Shown here: piece after piece, positions 11,201 to 22,399 of the stretch
Layout of the letters: each line of letters begins with the position of its first letter
Numbering within the stretch: the stretch's first letter is position 1
Assembly (NCBI RefSeq): GCF_018873765.1
Contig: NC_057924.1
Coordinates: 7,564,001 to 7,628,000 of the forward strand
Direction: 5' to 3'
Length of the DNA stretch: 64,000 nucleotides
DNA from: Telopea speciosissima
Taxonomy: Eukaryota; Streptophyta; Magnoliopsida; Proteales; Proteaceae
Program-made: the position numbers and the translations under genes
Notes under the pieces: model-generated
Databases searched by the model: none
Told to the model about the DNA's origin: nothing
The model's input: only the letters and a program-made list of their open reading frames with translations

Positions 11201-13710
11201 CAGCATACATCTTTCAGTTTTGTCCAAGCCATAGTTTTTTTTAATATATTTTTATGGGTATTAAGGTGAAGGTGGGGTTCAATCCCAGTTCTTTGCAACA
11301 ATGCCATAGTGAAATTCATCCATTAATGGGGAACAGATTCTTTTTACGTGTACCATGGAGGGATTTATGTTCGGTTGTAATTTAGTTGTGATTTAATGGC
11401 GAGTGACTGAACAAGTAGTTATAGCTTATAGTAGATAGATGATGGGGTAACCACAATCTCTAAGAAGTTAATAGGGCTGGTTACAGAGAGCCACTTAAGA
11501 TGCCAGATTTAAAACTTCCAGCCTGTATGAACATATTCCCTCCTTTACATCATGTGGGAAACCATTGTCCTTTGTCATTAGCATTGCGGGGACTTGCATG
11601 ACTCGATCATGTTAGCTAACTTGTATCTACTTCTTTTTTTTTGGGGGGGGGGGGGTATGGGGAGCTTGCCAAGGTGAAAACCATTTTTAATTACCAATCC
11701 ACAAGGGCAACATCTCCAGATATAATAGCCTTGATTTCAGCTGGGAAAGATGAGTACCAAAATGCTTTGAACGGGTAAGTTACTGCCTATGTAGCTGAGT
11801 TGTGAGTGACCTGATTAGCTCCATGATTTTCGAGAGTGAAGATACAAGTTGAAAAATGTAAAGCCAGATTCTTGATGTCTTCAACAACCACTCTTATAAT
11901 GTTATTGACCACCGTCTTATGCACTAGATTTGTGTTCACCACAAAGGATTTTACTGTAGCCTTCCACAAAAATACCTTACTCTTGGGTAGTAAATTTGCA
12001 GACGATATCATTTTTCACACCTTAATCTTATAGCCAGCCGATGTGCTGATTTCACCACAAAAAAATCACATTAGATTAGGGCTCCATATTGGCATATCTC
12101 TGACTCCGTTGCTGCTAAGTGGTATCTTAGGGATGGCCTCTGCATCTACTGAAAATAACTTCCATACTCTTGCCACATCTGAGAACATCAACCTCTTCAC
12201 AACTTAGTCTGGTGGATAAAGGCTTAAAACCTTGATAGGAATTCATCCATGGATGCCGAATTGGAAAATAAACACCGAGTCTTCAATACCTCTTTTGGAC
12301 TGTAAGGTCTTTCATAACATCATATTCTTCTTTTTGGCTCAATATTCAGATTGATGATGTGGAGCGGTTGATGGAGATAATAAAACAAGCAGCCAGAGAA
12401 GGTGCAATGCTCTTCTACACTCTGGCTGACCCTTCCATGGCTGCCTCAGCCAAGCAAGCCTGCAAGCTATGGGGAGTTCCGTCAACTGATATACTAGGAC
12501 CCATCATTGAGTCTATCTCACACCATATTGGTGTCTCCCCATCTGGCATTCCTCGTGGGGCACCAGGACGGAAAGTTTACCTCACAGAGGAATACTTCAA
12601 ACGAATTGAAGCCATTGAATTCACCATTAGGCAAGACGATGGGGCCCTACCCCGGAACCTGCATAAAGCTGACTTTGTCCTGGTTGGAGTTTCTCGTACT
12701 GGAAAGACACCATTGTCAATTTATCTTGCACAAATGGGATATAAAGTGGCTAACGTTCCGATTGTGTTAGGTGTAGAACTGCCAAGATCTCTTTTTGAGA
12801 TAGCACCAGAGAAGGTTTTCGGATTGACCATAAATCCTGTTATCTTGCAAGCAATTAGAAGAGCAAGAGCAAAGAGTCTTGGTTTCAATGACAACACAAG
12901 GAGTAACTATTCAGAGATGGATCATGTGAGAGAGGAGTTGGAGTTTGCTGGTAGAATTTTTGCAGAAAATCCTGCGTGGCCAGTAATTGGTAAGCAATAT
13001 AAGGGTTTTGATAAACTAAGTTATTTGCCTTTGAGTGGTATGATTTCTTCTTTTGTCTCTTCACTAAGAATCATGGAGAAATCTGAAATCATGAGTATGG
13101 TGTTTCAAATCTTAAGAAAATAAATCATTGTCTGTAGTAATTGAAATGCAATGATGTTGTGTGTGTGTGTGTGTGTATGTTGTGTTTAATATAAACTTGA
13201 TGTTATTGTAACAAGTTGGAGCAGAGGAAACATTTTACTTCACTAAGCATCAACAAGGGCCTGTAACATGGACCTTATTACAAATTCATACCAGTCAGAA
13301 ATTGCTGCCTGCCTGCCTGCCTGGGTGTGAATCTTCATCATTTACCCTTTTATTCCTCCTCTTAGCTGTCCATGCCTTTACTCTGTAGAAGTAAGGATCT
13401 CTCCAATTGGGTTGGCTTCTTTCCTATTCCTTTTCCAAGAAGTTTTTCATCATCTTAATGGTCTGAAGTCTTATTGATGCAATGGTATGTAGGGCATGGT
13501 AACACTGAATGGTGATTGTTTTGAAAGTATTTTTTTAAAAGCAAATGGGTAGATGTTTTGAATGCTATGATTTTCAGTTCTGATGTTATTGTTACTATAA
13601 TTGCAGAAGTGACAGGAAAAGCGATTGAGGAAACAGCAGCAGTTATTTTGAGGCTCTACAATGACCGAAAGCAGCAGTGTTCAATGCCAATGATCTCAAA
13701 GCGCTACTAA
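5281..13710 (+). CDS. PDRP1: Pyruvate,phosphate dikinase regulatory protein (PDRP), 3 exons
   Basis: Exons are 5281-5772, 12350-12989 and 13607-13710. They join in frame to 411 residues, close to the roughly 400 of plant homologues. Borders are GGT|GTAAGT, attcag|ATT, G|GTAAGC and ttgcag|AA; intron 1 is phase 0 and intron 2 phase 1. The family (DUF299, kinase-PPPase) is bifunctional: it uses ADP to phosphorylate a threonine of PPDK and so switch it off, and it reverses this with phosphate. The Ser/Thr/Pro-rich, acid-poor N-terminus (about 1-45) looks like a chloroplast transit peptide. The conserved core starts at [15 protein letters not shown] (about 125). The nucleotide loop GVSRTGKT is at residues 277-284. 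The last exon encodes [17 protein letters not shown]. Intron 1 is 6577 bp and carries LINE relics. No frame break is seen. I chose the 5281 ATG because it gives a plausible transit peptide; a later in-frame ATG (AMSSNDQ) would shorten it. Confidence 0.95.
6673..7940 (-). mobile_element. RTE-clade LINE fragment, decayed reverse transcriptase, in PDRP1 intron 1
   Basis: On the minus strand, parts of a non-LTR reverse transcriptase appear in order but in shifting frames. From 7930 down: [67 protein letters not shown], then [29 protein letters not shown] and FRYLGSI, and further down [12 protein letters not shown]. The FADD catalytic core is lost at the expected place. The end near 6715 encodes the family's usual closing words and is followed by an (aactc)n tail at 6680-6697. 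The 5' half, with the endonuclease, is missing, as is usual for a 5'-truncated LINE. It lies antisense to PDRP1, within a spliced-out segment. Confidence 0.9.
8262..8521 (-). mobile_element. Second RTE LINE 3'-end fragment in PDRP1 intron 1
   Basis: The minus strand reads [11 protein letters not shown], later [14 protein letters not shown] and a stop, then a (gtt)n tail, seen on the plus strand as aacaacaacaacaac at 8262-8277. This is the C-terminal end and 3' tail of the same LINE clade as at 6673. A short block resembling an Au-SINE tail (acccagtgcacgagg) at about 8449-8465 is inserted in, or merged with, it. Confidence 0.85.
10966..11082. repeat. Tandem duplication in PDRP1 intron 1, about 75-bp unit
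   Basis: Two copies of tacttgctggtcctttc ... acttcacactgtttgat lie about 75 bp apart, with one obvious substitution. The copy-internal part (tgctgcttaatattt) is partly lost from the second unit. Nothing coding is implied. Confidence 0.8.
13156..13176. repeat. (GT)n microsatellite in PDRP1 intron 2
   Basis: This is an uninterrupted run of about ten GT units 166 bp into the second intron of PDRP1. Confidence 0.85.
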
Positions 13711-15179
13711 AGCAAGTAAGGTTTTGGTCCCAAGCCTGTGGGCATGAGATGCTGGGGCAGAATTAGACATGATTATGTTCCAGGCTGTATGGTCCAGGCT
13801 GAATGATGAGTTGGGCCTTTCTGGTATACATGTTGAGTACATCAATACTACTCGAGCTACTGTTTGAGAAGAACTAGACAAGGTGAACTCTGGGCAATGT
13901 CTGTGCCTTCAGGTCTATATTTGGGTGATAATTCATGACATATGCTTCATTGCTGTCCTCCAGATGCATGTTTGATGGGTTCCACCGGAGAGGTATCCTA
14001 CCTCAGAAATCAACTTGTAATTCGGGTTCTTCTGCCGTATTTTATGTAAACACTAGAAGAAAGTAATTTATTTGATGCCTATGATCAAGTTTCAATGATA
14101 TCTGATTTTTGAGCTCCTAAGTTGGATAAATTGATTCTTGGTCCCTGGCCTCTAGCTCCTTTCCTTTATCTAATCCTTGTAAATATGTTGTTTAGAGTCT
14201 ATAGTCACAGCTTCCTGTCAATTACCATACGAAATATGTACATAGATGTAGAAGTTTGCACAACAGTTATTGTAATATTTACCATATTCATTTCAAGTTC
14301 TTGGTAGCTAAAACTTGCATTTACTACTCTCACTAACTGCTGTGCTGACTTCTCATAGTTGCAGTTGGTATGCTAACAAATTTAATCAGAAACTTGAGAA
14401 TACTTCACAATGAGATGTAATCTACTACCTAAACTGATATATACACTTTGAAGAGATAAAGGGGGCATAATGATTGATGCACAAGCTCCATGTGTGTATT
14501 CAACATTGGTGTTTACTTTAGGTGGAATGTCCATTGATTACTTGGCTTTCACCCGACGTTTTCCTTTGAATTACTCTATTGATCAATTGCTTACTTGAAA
14601 TGATAATAATGGGATTGTAGAAGGGTGACTCTTAATGAGGTTGCAACGATGGCAGGTTAGGTAGAAACTTTTTTCCTATTAACAATGATTGTGAAATTAG
14701 GTTTACTTTCTTTTTGGTTAAAAATTTAGGTTTACTTTGGTGGCATACAGTGGTGTTGGTAAGAACAATTTAATTTCAATTGTCTATCAAACAGGGATTA
14801 TTGCTGTTGTGGGTGGGGGGGAAGGGGGAATATCCTATTGGAATCTAAAGCAAGGTTTGAAATTTTATTTTTTTAAGTCTTTTTGCGTTCCCCCCAAATC
14901 GAAAATTTGAACCAATTGCTCAAGAACCCATAAAAACCAGTCTTATGGAGTCCACAGAGGGTTTGGAATTTTGGTTTTTCGGATTATTTTGCTCCATGCC
15001 GATATCGAAATTTCGTTGAAATTTTGCCGAAATTTCAAACATTGCACCTTATGCGATTGAAATAGTTTAGCTGGTCATTGTAGACATCATTTTTTCTCGT
15101 CAGAAAAATAAAAATTTAAAGATCAAGTTTTCCTTAAGCCACGGTGAAAGGAAATTCATGGACCACGGTTTTTTGATGG
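13711..15179. other. PDRP1 3' flank; no second gene seen
   Basis: This holds the 3' UTR and downstream DNA of PDRP1. No clear protein match was seen in any frame. A small foldback-type element spans roughly 14850-15047: its ends are aaggtttgaaatttt and aaatttcaaacattg, with gaaatttcg words inside. Confidence 0.5.
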
Positions 15180-15416
15180 GTGGAAGAGCGTATTCAAAAA
15201 TATGAGATCCTTCAAGACCCTAGGACAGTGGTTGAACCCTTTCCGCGTGCTGTGAAGGATAATCTTCTCCAAAATTTAAAGTCAGTACTTGAAGAACATT
15301 GTCAGGAGTTGCAAGCCATGCCAGCATGCCTGGTATTAGAATTTAGAAGTGTAATGCAACAGGAATGGGGACCTCTTCCATTCGGAATCCTGGGAATTCC
15401 CTCTGGAAAAGGTTAA
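15180..15416 (+). pseudogene. Orphan ORF fragment of unknown origin
   Basis: An open stretch of about 78 codons contains EILQDPRTVVEPFPRAV, then NLKSVLEEHCQEL and ends with a stop after PSGKG. Its composition looks protein-like rather than random, with an amphipathic helix-like middle. It lacks a convincing start codon and splice sites. I do not recognise the family. It could be a relic of a duplicated exon or of a transposon; it is not proposed as a working gene. Confidence 0.25.
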
Positions 15417-16093
15417 ATAAAACTGAGAAACATGGGCAGACACTTTTTGTACTTTTGCAGAATTGCAGCAGCCCTCATGGTTTGAGACTTTGAGGGGAGT
15501 AGGGAAAAAGGTAGAAAAAGTGATGCAACGTGTTTGGGATTTGGTATGGGGGATATGTTATGAAAGTGAATCAGATGAGATGAGATGCTTGGGCACTTAC
15601 TTTGATTCCTTGCTCACATGAAAATCACAAAGAACAAAAAGGGGTGGCTGAGGGGGTTTGGGCTGCAAAAGAAATTTAAATTAATTAAAAGAAAGACACT
15701 TGTGAAAAGGAAGTGGGCTGTTAGGCAGGCGCACAAAAAAGGTCTGTGACCCTCCATGAAGCTTTGTCTCTTGTCTGATAGTATTCCCCAAACTGGTTAC
15801 TGTGAGTGAACACATCATATGCACTCTTTATAGTCTATATTAAATACTCTATTTAAGACAATCAAAGAAAGTCATAAGAGAAAGAAAAACTGAAGCAGAG
15901 AAATGCTGTGAGACTAATTTTTGCCTTTTGGGTTTTTCCACTATGTTCTCTTTTCTTGCTCAGATAAGTTCCTTACCTACCTATTTTACATGCTTTACAA
16001 GACTACAATCTCCCTAGAGAAAGAACTTAAAAAAGAAAAAGAAAAATGAAGGGTAAGGCTTCTCTTTCTTGGTGATGATTATCAGTTGCAAAT

Positions 16094-17638
16094 CTACTGT
16101 AACTGGGCTCCTGAGAGATCTTCCTCGCTGAGTTTGCTCATGGAGAGCGTGAAGTATATCAGCAATATCGTTCCCATGCTTGACCTTTGAAGAGAAAAAA
16201 AAAAAAAACTCAATAAATCATTTACTTCAAAATGATCAAAATAATAAAACTTTCAATTAAAAAGAGGGTTATTCTAATTGGGTTTAACACGAAAGCAATT
16301 ATCCCACATCAGATGTGAGTAGTCCGATGTAAGAAGTTGAGAAAAAGAGCGCAGCTTAGTAGTGTGGAAAAAATTACTGCCCTACTTCTTTATAAATTAA
16401 ATTAAAAATCTCATTCATGTTGATGCCTCCATGCACTAATTCTGAGGCATGATGAGGCAACAACCCTTCTCTTAATGACTAGCTTTTAAAAATGAGTTGC
16501 ACCTGGGTTTGAACATTTCTGAATGAGTAAGCATAACATCTCGCATAGGAGTACTTGGCAACATTGGCCCACAGGTTCATCACTTCATTGACCCTTTCTC
16601 ATGCTCGAATGGCAGCAAAGAGAAAGAGAATCAGAGATACGATTTTAAGAAGTTAAAATGATGAGAGTTTGAGAACAGTTGGGTTGGTTGGTTGGGTCTG
16701 CAACTGGGACACCTTGGTTCTTGTGATTGGATTTTAAGTGGGGTCAGTGGGCCATCGCCATTACTTCAACACATTAATACAGACGAGAATAGAGAATTTA
16801 GACACTTAGTTTCCATTTATCTACACTTACAAGGTGGCGAAGAAGACGAGAACCGTCCTTGGACCGAAGAGTGAAGCCAGTGGTCGCTTCCCACTGTGTC
16901 TTCTATTAAAACTATTACTGTTCCATCTACCTTCACTGTTCATCATCATCATCACCTGTGTTTGTTGTTTGTTTATGACTTCTGCTACTGGGTTCACAAT
17001 TGGAACCGTAATTGACTTCTCAGTTGTGCTATAACCACCATTTTCTGCACAATTGATTCAGTTTTACATGTGGGATCCCAATTCTTGATTTTCAAAAAAT
17101 TTGAAACATTTAGGTTACTAAATGGATACAAAAGATGAAATATTAATCTTTGAAAAAAATTAAATTTCTAATCTAATTTATAAAGAAAGGAACAAGGATG
17201 AACAACTTCAAAGTAAAATTCACCTTTGGATGATCCATCTCCATTAGTTGCAGTAGTATCTTTAGCTTTGTCATGACTAGTAGCTATTGCGGCAGTACTG
17301 TTCATCTTCCTCTCTCCTTTCTGTGACCCTTTCCGGGAAAAGCTTCTCTGCAACTTAAAATATTTCCCCTTTTTCTATTTAATAAAAAAATTCAAGAAGA
17401 ATATAACTATTGAAGAAGGTATCAAGCAAATGAAAACAAATAAGAAATCAATAATCAAAGGGGGAAAAATCCAGAACTTTGAGAGAGGTTCTCTTACAGT
17501 GAATCTTGAATTAGGAGAGATGTCTTTATCGGTGACATGAGACAACCTTTCTATATCCACAATAAAGTTTTCGTTTTTATTGCCTCTGTCCGGTAAGCCT
17601 TCATGATCGGAAATCGCCATTTTCAGTTCTCTTTCCAT
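16094..17638 (-). CDS. Small conserved plant protein with C-terminal membrane anchor, 4 exons
   Basis: Minus-strand exons are 17638-17498, 17353-17224, 17044-16831 and 16184-16094. They join in frame to 191 residues; an internal ATG at 17620 would give 185. Borders are ACT|GTAAGA, AAAG|GTGAAT and CTT|GTAAGT, with acceptors aag or cag, gtgcag and a T-rich tcttcaaag. The product has a charged start (KNENFIVDIERLSHV), a basic RSFSRKGSQKGERK segment, a polar middle with MMMM, then LFGPRTVLVFFATL joined to SSMGTILLIYFTLSM and a short acidic tail. That last part is hydrophobic enough to be one membrane-spanning helix (about 148-178). I recognise the pattern as a plant-wide family of unknown function. 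Exon 2 has two possible acceptors 6 bp apart (17353 or 17347), which would add or drop LQ. The function is unknown. Confidence 0.85.
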
Positions 17639-17911
17639 GAACCAAAGTTGCAGAATTTCTCTGGCGAGGCAAACTCAGAATTCTAAAACCCAAACCCGAG
17701 AAAGATAGAGGGGGAGAGAGAAACACGGAAGCCGTTTGAGTCAGTTGAACTGAAACTAAACATCTCCGGATTCGAATATAAAGAAGCAAATAATAAATGA
17801 TTCGAACTCGAAACCCAATAAAACAGTTACCAGAAAACAGTTAAATGAGAACTTCAAAGAATTTTTAATAGTTGCGACGAAACAAGAAAACAGAAAATTC
17901 CTAATTCTTAC

Positions 17912-18370
17912 CGTCTTTGGCCTCACCGAGTCTCAGTCGTTCTTCTTAATCAGATTGACAGTATTTGCCGCTCCCAATTATCCTGAATCTGTATCTTCAA
18001 AAAGAAGATTCCACGAAAACGTAAACATAGAAGGAAGCAATTGATTGATATTCAAGAAAAATCCATCTTTTTCTGGTTTGATCGTTTTCTGAAATCCAAA
18101 AACCTGAGAAACAAAAGACACGGGCTTCAAGAGCTTCTCAGGTTTTCCTGTGAATCATATCTTGTTAATGAAGGCCTTAAATTTCTAGTTCGTTTAAAAG
18201 AAAAACCTGCAACGAAACCCAGATGATGAAATGCTTAAACTTCAAGGAAGAAATTAGAAATATGGATGAACAGATGTGTAACTAACTCGTTTGGTGACCT
18301 ACTGACCTATCTAAGAGCCTTTAAAGATGGCGGCTGTCACTTTCTTGTTCAACAGAAGAACAGAGAGAGA
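17912..18370 (-). promoter_or_regulatory. Probable 5' UTR exon and promoter of the 16.1-17.6 kb gene
   Basis: On the minus strand a good donor (ACG|GTAAGAATTAG) ends a possible non-coding first exon at 17912. An intron in the 5' UTR would then precede the ATG at 17638. The stretch up to about 18370 has no coding frame. The transcript start is not fixed and no clear TATA box was identified. Confidence 0.35.
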
Positions 18371-18597
18371 GAGAGAAAATGAGGAGTAATGCGTCACTGA
18401 CAAGAGTGGGCACTGAAGTGAAGAATCTAGAATTTGTCTGTAAAGGAACTCTCACAAGTCAAATATGTATTCACGGAGACGAAGAAGACAGAAGAAGAAA
18501 GAGCAGAAGGAGACGAAGACTGATAAAGAAGAACAAGAAGCTCTTTATGATTGGAAAATGGAAATTGGAATCGTAATTGAATTGAAACCACGGGCTT

Positions 18598-18744
18598 TTA
18601 TCCTATGCTGTAACTGCACGGTGCTGTACTGCATCGTGAGGCAGCTGCAGAGGCAATATGCACTATGTGGAGCCCGCTGGACCACATGATCTCTGCAGTA
18701 CCGCACGATGCAGTACAGCACCGTGCTGTAACAAGAGAGGATAA
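18598..18744. repeat. Long foldback: 23-bp perfect arms within about 30-bp near-perfect arms
   Basis: gcacggtgctgtactgcat at 18616 pairs perfectly with its complement ending at 18726 (23 bp in all). Pairing continues outward to ttatcct at 18598 and aggataa at 18744 with a few mismatches, and partly inward (gctgcagag against ctctgcag). Frames on both strands are caused by the symmetry. It could be a MITE or give a hairpin RNA. It lies upstream of the minus-strand gene ending at 16094. Confidence 0.85.
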
Positions 18745-18784
18745 CGATTCCTTCTCGAATCTCTATTTGGATTTCTAATTTCAA

Positions 18785-19690
18785 AGAGTAATTTTGTCAC
18801 CTAACGAGGGTAATGGGGAAAAAAATTTCATTTTTAGTTTCACTTTTGCATTTCTTTTTTCCTAATATTTTTGTTTTAGGAAAAGAGGACGCCACCTGGT
18901 CGCTTGTGCAGTGCACACCACCCCTGTGCCTTGACACATAGGTGCACGAATTGACCACTCTCTTCAGGGGTATGATAGTTATTTTGCACATCATTGTGTC
19001 AGGCGGTGTGTCTGATGCAACCGGTGGCGTTCTTTCTCTCTTTTGTTTTTTTAAGAGATATTCAACTCTGAAAATTGGATTCAGCTCCTCTACGGCGTAG
19101 GGATGTGCTAGAAGATGTTAGGCGTAGCATTAGAGCTCAATACGCGGCCAAGGTGCCTTTTGAATGGAGAGGGGATGGATGCGCATCACTGAGCTATCCT
19201 TCTCTGCATTGCATGTACACCATGCTCAGATGTGAGCATCCATCCTCATCATCCGAACGACACCTCGTCACGTGTTGGCCTCTGGGGTGAGCTGGAGAGG
19301 AGGCCGATCCCTGAAAATATCTTGTTAAATAATTGTAAGATTTTAATGTACGTAGGGAAAGAGGTAGAGGTAGATAATAAGTTCAAGGTTAAGGAAATCA
19401 GATGATGTTGACCATTGGATTGGAATTACTGGTAACATTTATTGGCTGATGGGGGGGACCATGGGATACGGTGGGACTTGGGAATTTTTATTTCCTACAA
19501 AACTACATATAATTTCCAAATTCGAGGATCTAAAGAGACAAAGAGAATTTATACCTGATGTATAGGTGTGGCAATTACAAAATCCACAACCCCCATTTTG
19601 ATCTGCTGACGTGGACTTGATAACAAAAAAAATTTTATATGAAACGTGGACAGTGATAAGCAGCATGGTATAAAAAATAAAAAATGGGAA
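18785..19690. other. No gene recognised
   Basis: There are several short frames but no protein family match. A GC-richer stretch around 19075-19290 has an open frame without a start codon or any recognisable motif. Confidence 0.5.
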
Positions 19691-19699
19691 TGAGTTCTC

Positions 19700-19850
19700 C
19701 CATGATACTGGTGTGGGAAGGAATCTACACCTTACACTAATGGTAGTGAAGAGAATGATATCATCTATATGAGGACCACATGACTAGAATATGAGAAAGT
19801 GTGTGGACCCCGCATCTCATTATGTCGGAGAATGCACACTAGAATCTACA
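19700..19850. repeat. Dispersed repeat B, copy 1 (copy 2 at 26495)
   Basis: It shares with 26495-26650 the ordered words gtgtgggaag(g/a)aatct, aatggcaatg/aatggtagtg, agagaat(g/a)atatcat, atgaggac/ataggac, agaatat and gagaa(t/c)(g/a)cac. Divergence is high. The DNA is non-coding. Confidence 0.65.
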
Positions 19851-20089
19851 CTCAAGTAATCGTGGGCTTCTTTTTACCATATAAAAACCTCAAACATCAA
19901 CCAGTATATCACATTTTATAAGGGAGAGGGTTCTTCGAGCATGCAACATAGACGAACACACTAATGATGTTCGATAGAATAGTTTTGTACATAGGAGGGT
20001 AACGATGTCATTTCATATGAAATAGAGAGATAAAGAGAGAGTGTGTTATCTCCCTTGGGGGTTCAGAGAACCTCTTTTTCCTTTCATTT

Positions 20090-20235
20090 TATGGGAGGAA
20101 AAAAAAGAGTTTTGTAGGGAGCATGGTGCCTATGCCCAAACACAGAGAGAGGCGAAATGACCATCCCGCCTCCATTAAAAGCGTAAATGCCACCCATGTT
20201 GATACTTTGTGTTCACTTCCCCTTTTTTGTATTAA
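20090..20235. repeat. GC-rich dispersed repeat related to 3545 and 25550
   Basis: It contains gcccaaacacagagag, gaaatgaccatcccgcc, taaaagcgtaaatgccac and gttgatactttgtg. The order of words matches 25550-25728 and, more weakly, 36005-36150 (cccagacacat ... aatgaccatcctgccc). Confidence 0.5.
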
Positions 20236-20574
20236 GAAAAAGGATTTCCACACCAACAAAATCATACGCCTTGTCATACTCTCTCTCCTTCCATAACTCC
20301 CACTCCCTATATACGAACTGTGACCCATCCTCTCCCGCATTCCCATTGGCTAGGAGTAGAGATTTCATCCCACACCACTCATGTGGATGGAAGAACCCTT
20401 AACACTTCTTACCCTAATTGGAAAAATGGTAGGACTCGGGCAGGATATTACAGAATGCACCTTCGGGATAAACACACCAGGGGGCATAGATTCTAAACCT
20501 GACCCCTATCTATCGTTGATTCGTTGTAGAAGTTGTTCCTAGGAAAGGTTATGGATCTCAGGTATCTAATCAAT

Positions 20575-20800
20575 TAATCCCCCAAACAAGCAAGAAAATT
20601 ATCTCCTCTAGTTCCCTATGTGGCCAGTTCCCCAGTACCCCAATTCCCCAATTCCTCTATTAAGGGGGTGGTGGACCCCACCCAGAAAAAGTGTTCGACA
20701 GGGGTAAGGTGGTCATTACACCCCCTTTATTAGGGGCACTGGGGAATTGGGCTGGACAGGGAATTGGAGGGGATAAAGATCCCAAACAAGCAAGGGCCCC
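20575..20800. mobile_element. Foldback element, about 200 bp, rich in ccccaattcccc
   Basis: The left part (atctcctctagttccct, then ccagttccccagt) is the inverted counterpart of the right part (actggggaattgggctgg, then agggaattggaggggat). The word cccaaacaagcaag occurs in the same direction on both sides (near 20581 and 20782). That is longer than a normal target duplication and may be part of the element. Confidence 0.6.
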
Positions 20801-20980
20801 ACTATAGCTAAAGGTTGTCCAACTATGTTCCCTTACGACTCTCACAAATCACAAGGGGTTGTGAAATGACTAAATTACCCTCCTATTTGATGCCCCTGTC
20901 CCATTGGCTAGGGCGTTGGCACGAGCTGAACGCAACCTGACAACGATCCTCAACCGTCATCATCATTATTATTAGTGGTT

Positions 20981-21127
20981 TTCTGTCCAGGAGTGTAGCC
21001 TACACTAGCACTCTCATGTTTCTATCTCTCTCCTCCTCAAAACAAGACGGTAGGGATGTCTTTTCATATGGGGACAAGAGAGATAGACTCATGGGAGTGC
21101 TGGCGTAGGCCACACTCCGGACAGAGA
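20981..21127. mobile_element. Foldback MITE family C, copy 1, about 147 bp
   Basis: Long inverted arms: ttctgtccaggagtgtagcc and cactctcatg on the left pair with catgggagtg and ggccacactccggacagag on the right. Both arms carry a ctatctctct-type block. A second full copy is at 47775-47930, and partial relatives are near 21775 and 45180. The spread of copies supports a mobile element. Confidence 0.8.
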
Positions 21128-22194
21128 ACTTTCTCTCTTATTATTATTATTATTTTTATTATTGTTTTTAAGAATGGTAAAAGGAAATTAAATTATATTT
21201 AACCTTAATCCTTAACTACCCAACCCTCAGAGAATAAATCCCATGACCTCTTGGACTCTTGGGACACCTATATCTTATTGGAAAAGTACCAGCAACTACG
21301 CCAGCAATTCTCTCCTGCCATTCATTTTTTGGGAGAGGGTCCTTGCATGCTTGTCCCACGCGTCCGCCATGTAGTCAGCTACGTTTACACCCAAATTAAG
21401 TAGATATTCACAACTCCAATTAAATTTTAAACCCTTCTACCCAAAAAAAATTTCTAAACCCAAACACATGTGCAACGCTTATTATAAATACTCCATATTT
21501 TATTTGAAAGAGTAGGTTTGTTGAATAACAAAGATTTACGTTACCGTTGAGACGGACTACTAAAACTAACATCTTCTTTAATTCCTCTAGATATGCCATC
21601 GTGTCAGCATGGCAAGAAATAGATGAGTGTGGGAATCTCCCCCCGTCCCCTCCCCTCTCCTCCCCTCTACCTTTTCTCGAAATTATAAATGTGAAATAAG
21701 GTGGACAATACCACGTAAGCAAAACATGAATAATAACTTTCAATGAGAAGCTAAGTGGAGGGGGCAGAGAAGTCATTTCATGTGACGAGAAGAGAGATAC
21801 AGAGGATGCTAGTGCACCCCTCGCTAAGGGTCTCAACTGGTCAGTTTTGGTCAGGCCTAATAGGTTCAGCACGATTACTGACCGTTTAGTTAATCAAGCT
21901 TTGCGGGCTAGACATGGACATAATTTTTATTCAATCAGGCTGTTACTGGTCTACAATCAGGCTCATGTTAATTGGGTTATAATTGATCTTTAAACGGGTT
22001 AATTGGGTTATGATCAATGACTTAATCCTACCATTAATGAGTTGGAGAGAGGCTTAAATTGTTATTGGTGTCAGTCGACGCCCGTCAAGCTACACCGATG
22101 CACTTGGCAATACCAAATAGTAATCGATCTAGGCTCAGCACTGGGCCTTGTAATAATCGATCGATCTGATGCCGAGCTTTAACTGATGGTTTTT
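21128..22194. other. No gene recognised
   Basis: This contains a (tta)n-like run near 21138-21165, short cct/tcc-rich words near 21640 and aattgggtta-type degenerate repeats near 21970-22010. The 150-codon minus-strand frame at 21420-21872 has no recognisable motif and overlaps repeats. Confidence 0.5.
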
Positions 22195-22341
22195 GTCAGA
22201 CCTATCAGTATTGGGAGACTGGATCAGGTTCTCGTACGCCCTTAGGCGCAAAGATGGAATCCAATCACGTTCTTGGATTCCATCTGTGCGCCTAAGGGCG
22301 AAGAACCTGATCTGCCCTTCAGGTATAGGCATGCTTCTGAC
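22195..22341. repeat. Long near-perfect hairpin, about 40-bp arms and 8-nt loop
   Basis: The left arm (22222-22264; gatcaggttctcgtacgccc then ttaggcgcaaagatggaat) pairs with the right arm (22273-22312; attccatctgtgcgcctaag then ggcgaagaacctgatc). There is one mismatch and one 3-nt bulge around an 8-nt loop. Weaker pairing extends out to gtcaga/tctgac. This is either a young foldback element or the template for a hairpin RNA. Overlapping frames on both strands come from the symmetry. Confidence 0.9.
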
Positions 22342-22399
22342 ATCACTACCCTCCACGGTCAGTTCAAAGAACCTTTCAATTTTCTTTTCCTTTTTTCTA

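Noticed and set aside
18379..18576. Basic EEDRRRKSRRRRR-type frame
   Set aside because: A gaagaagac-rich low-complexity stretch in a probable promoter; no conserved motif.
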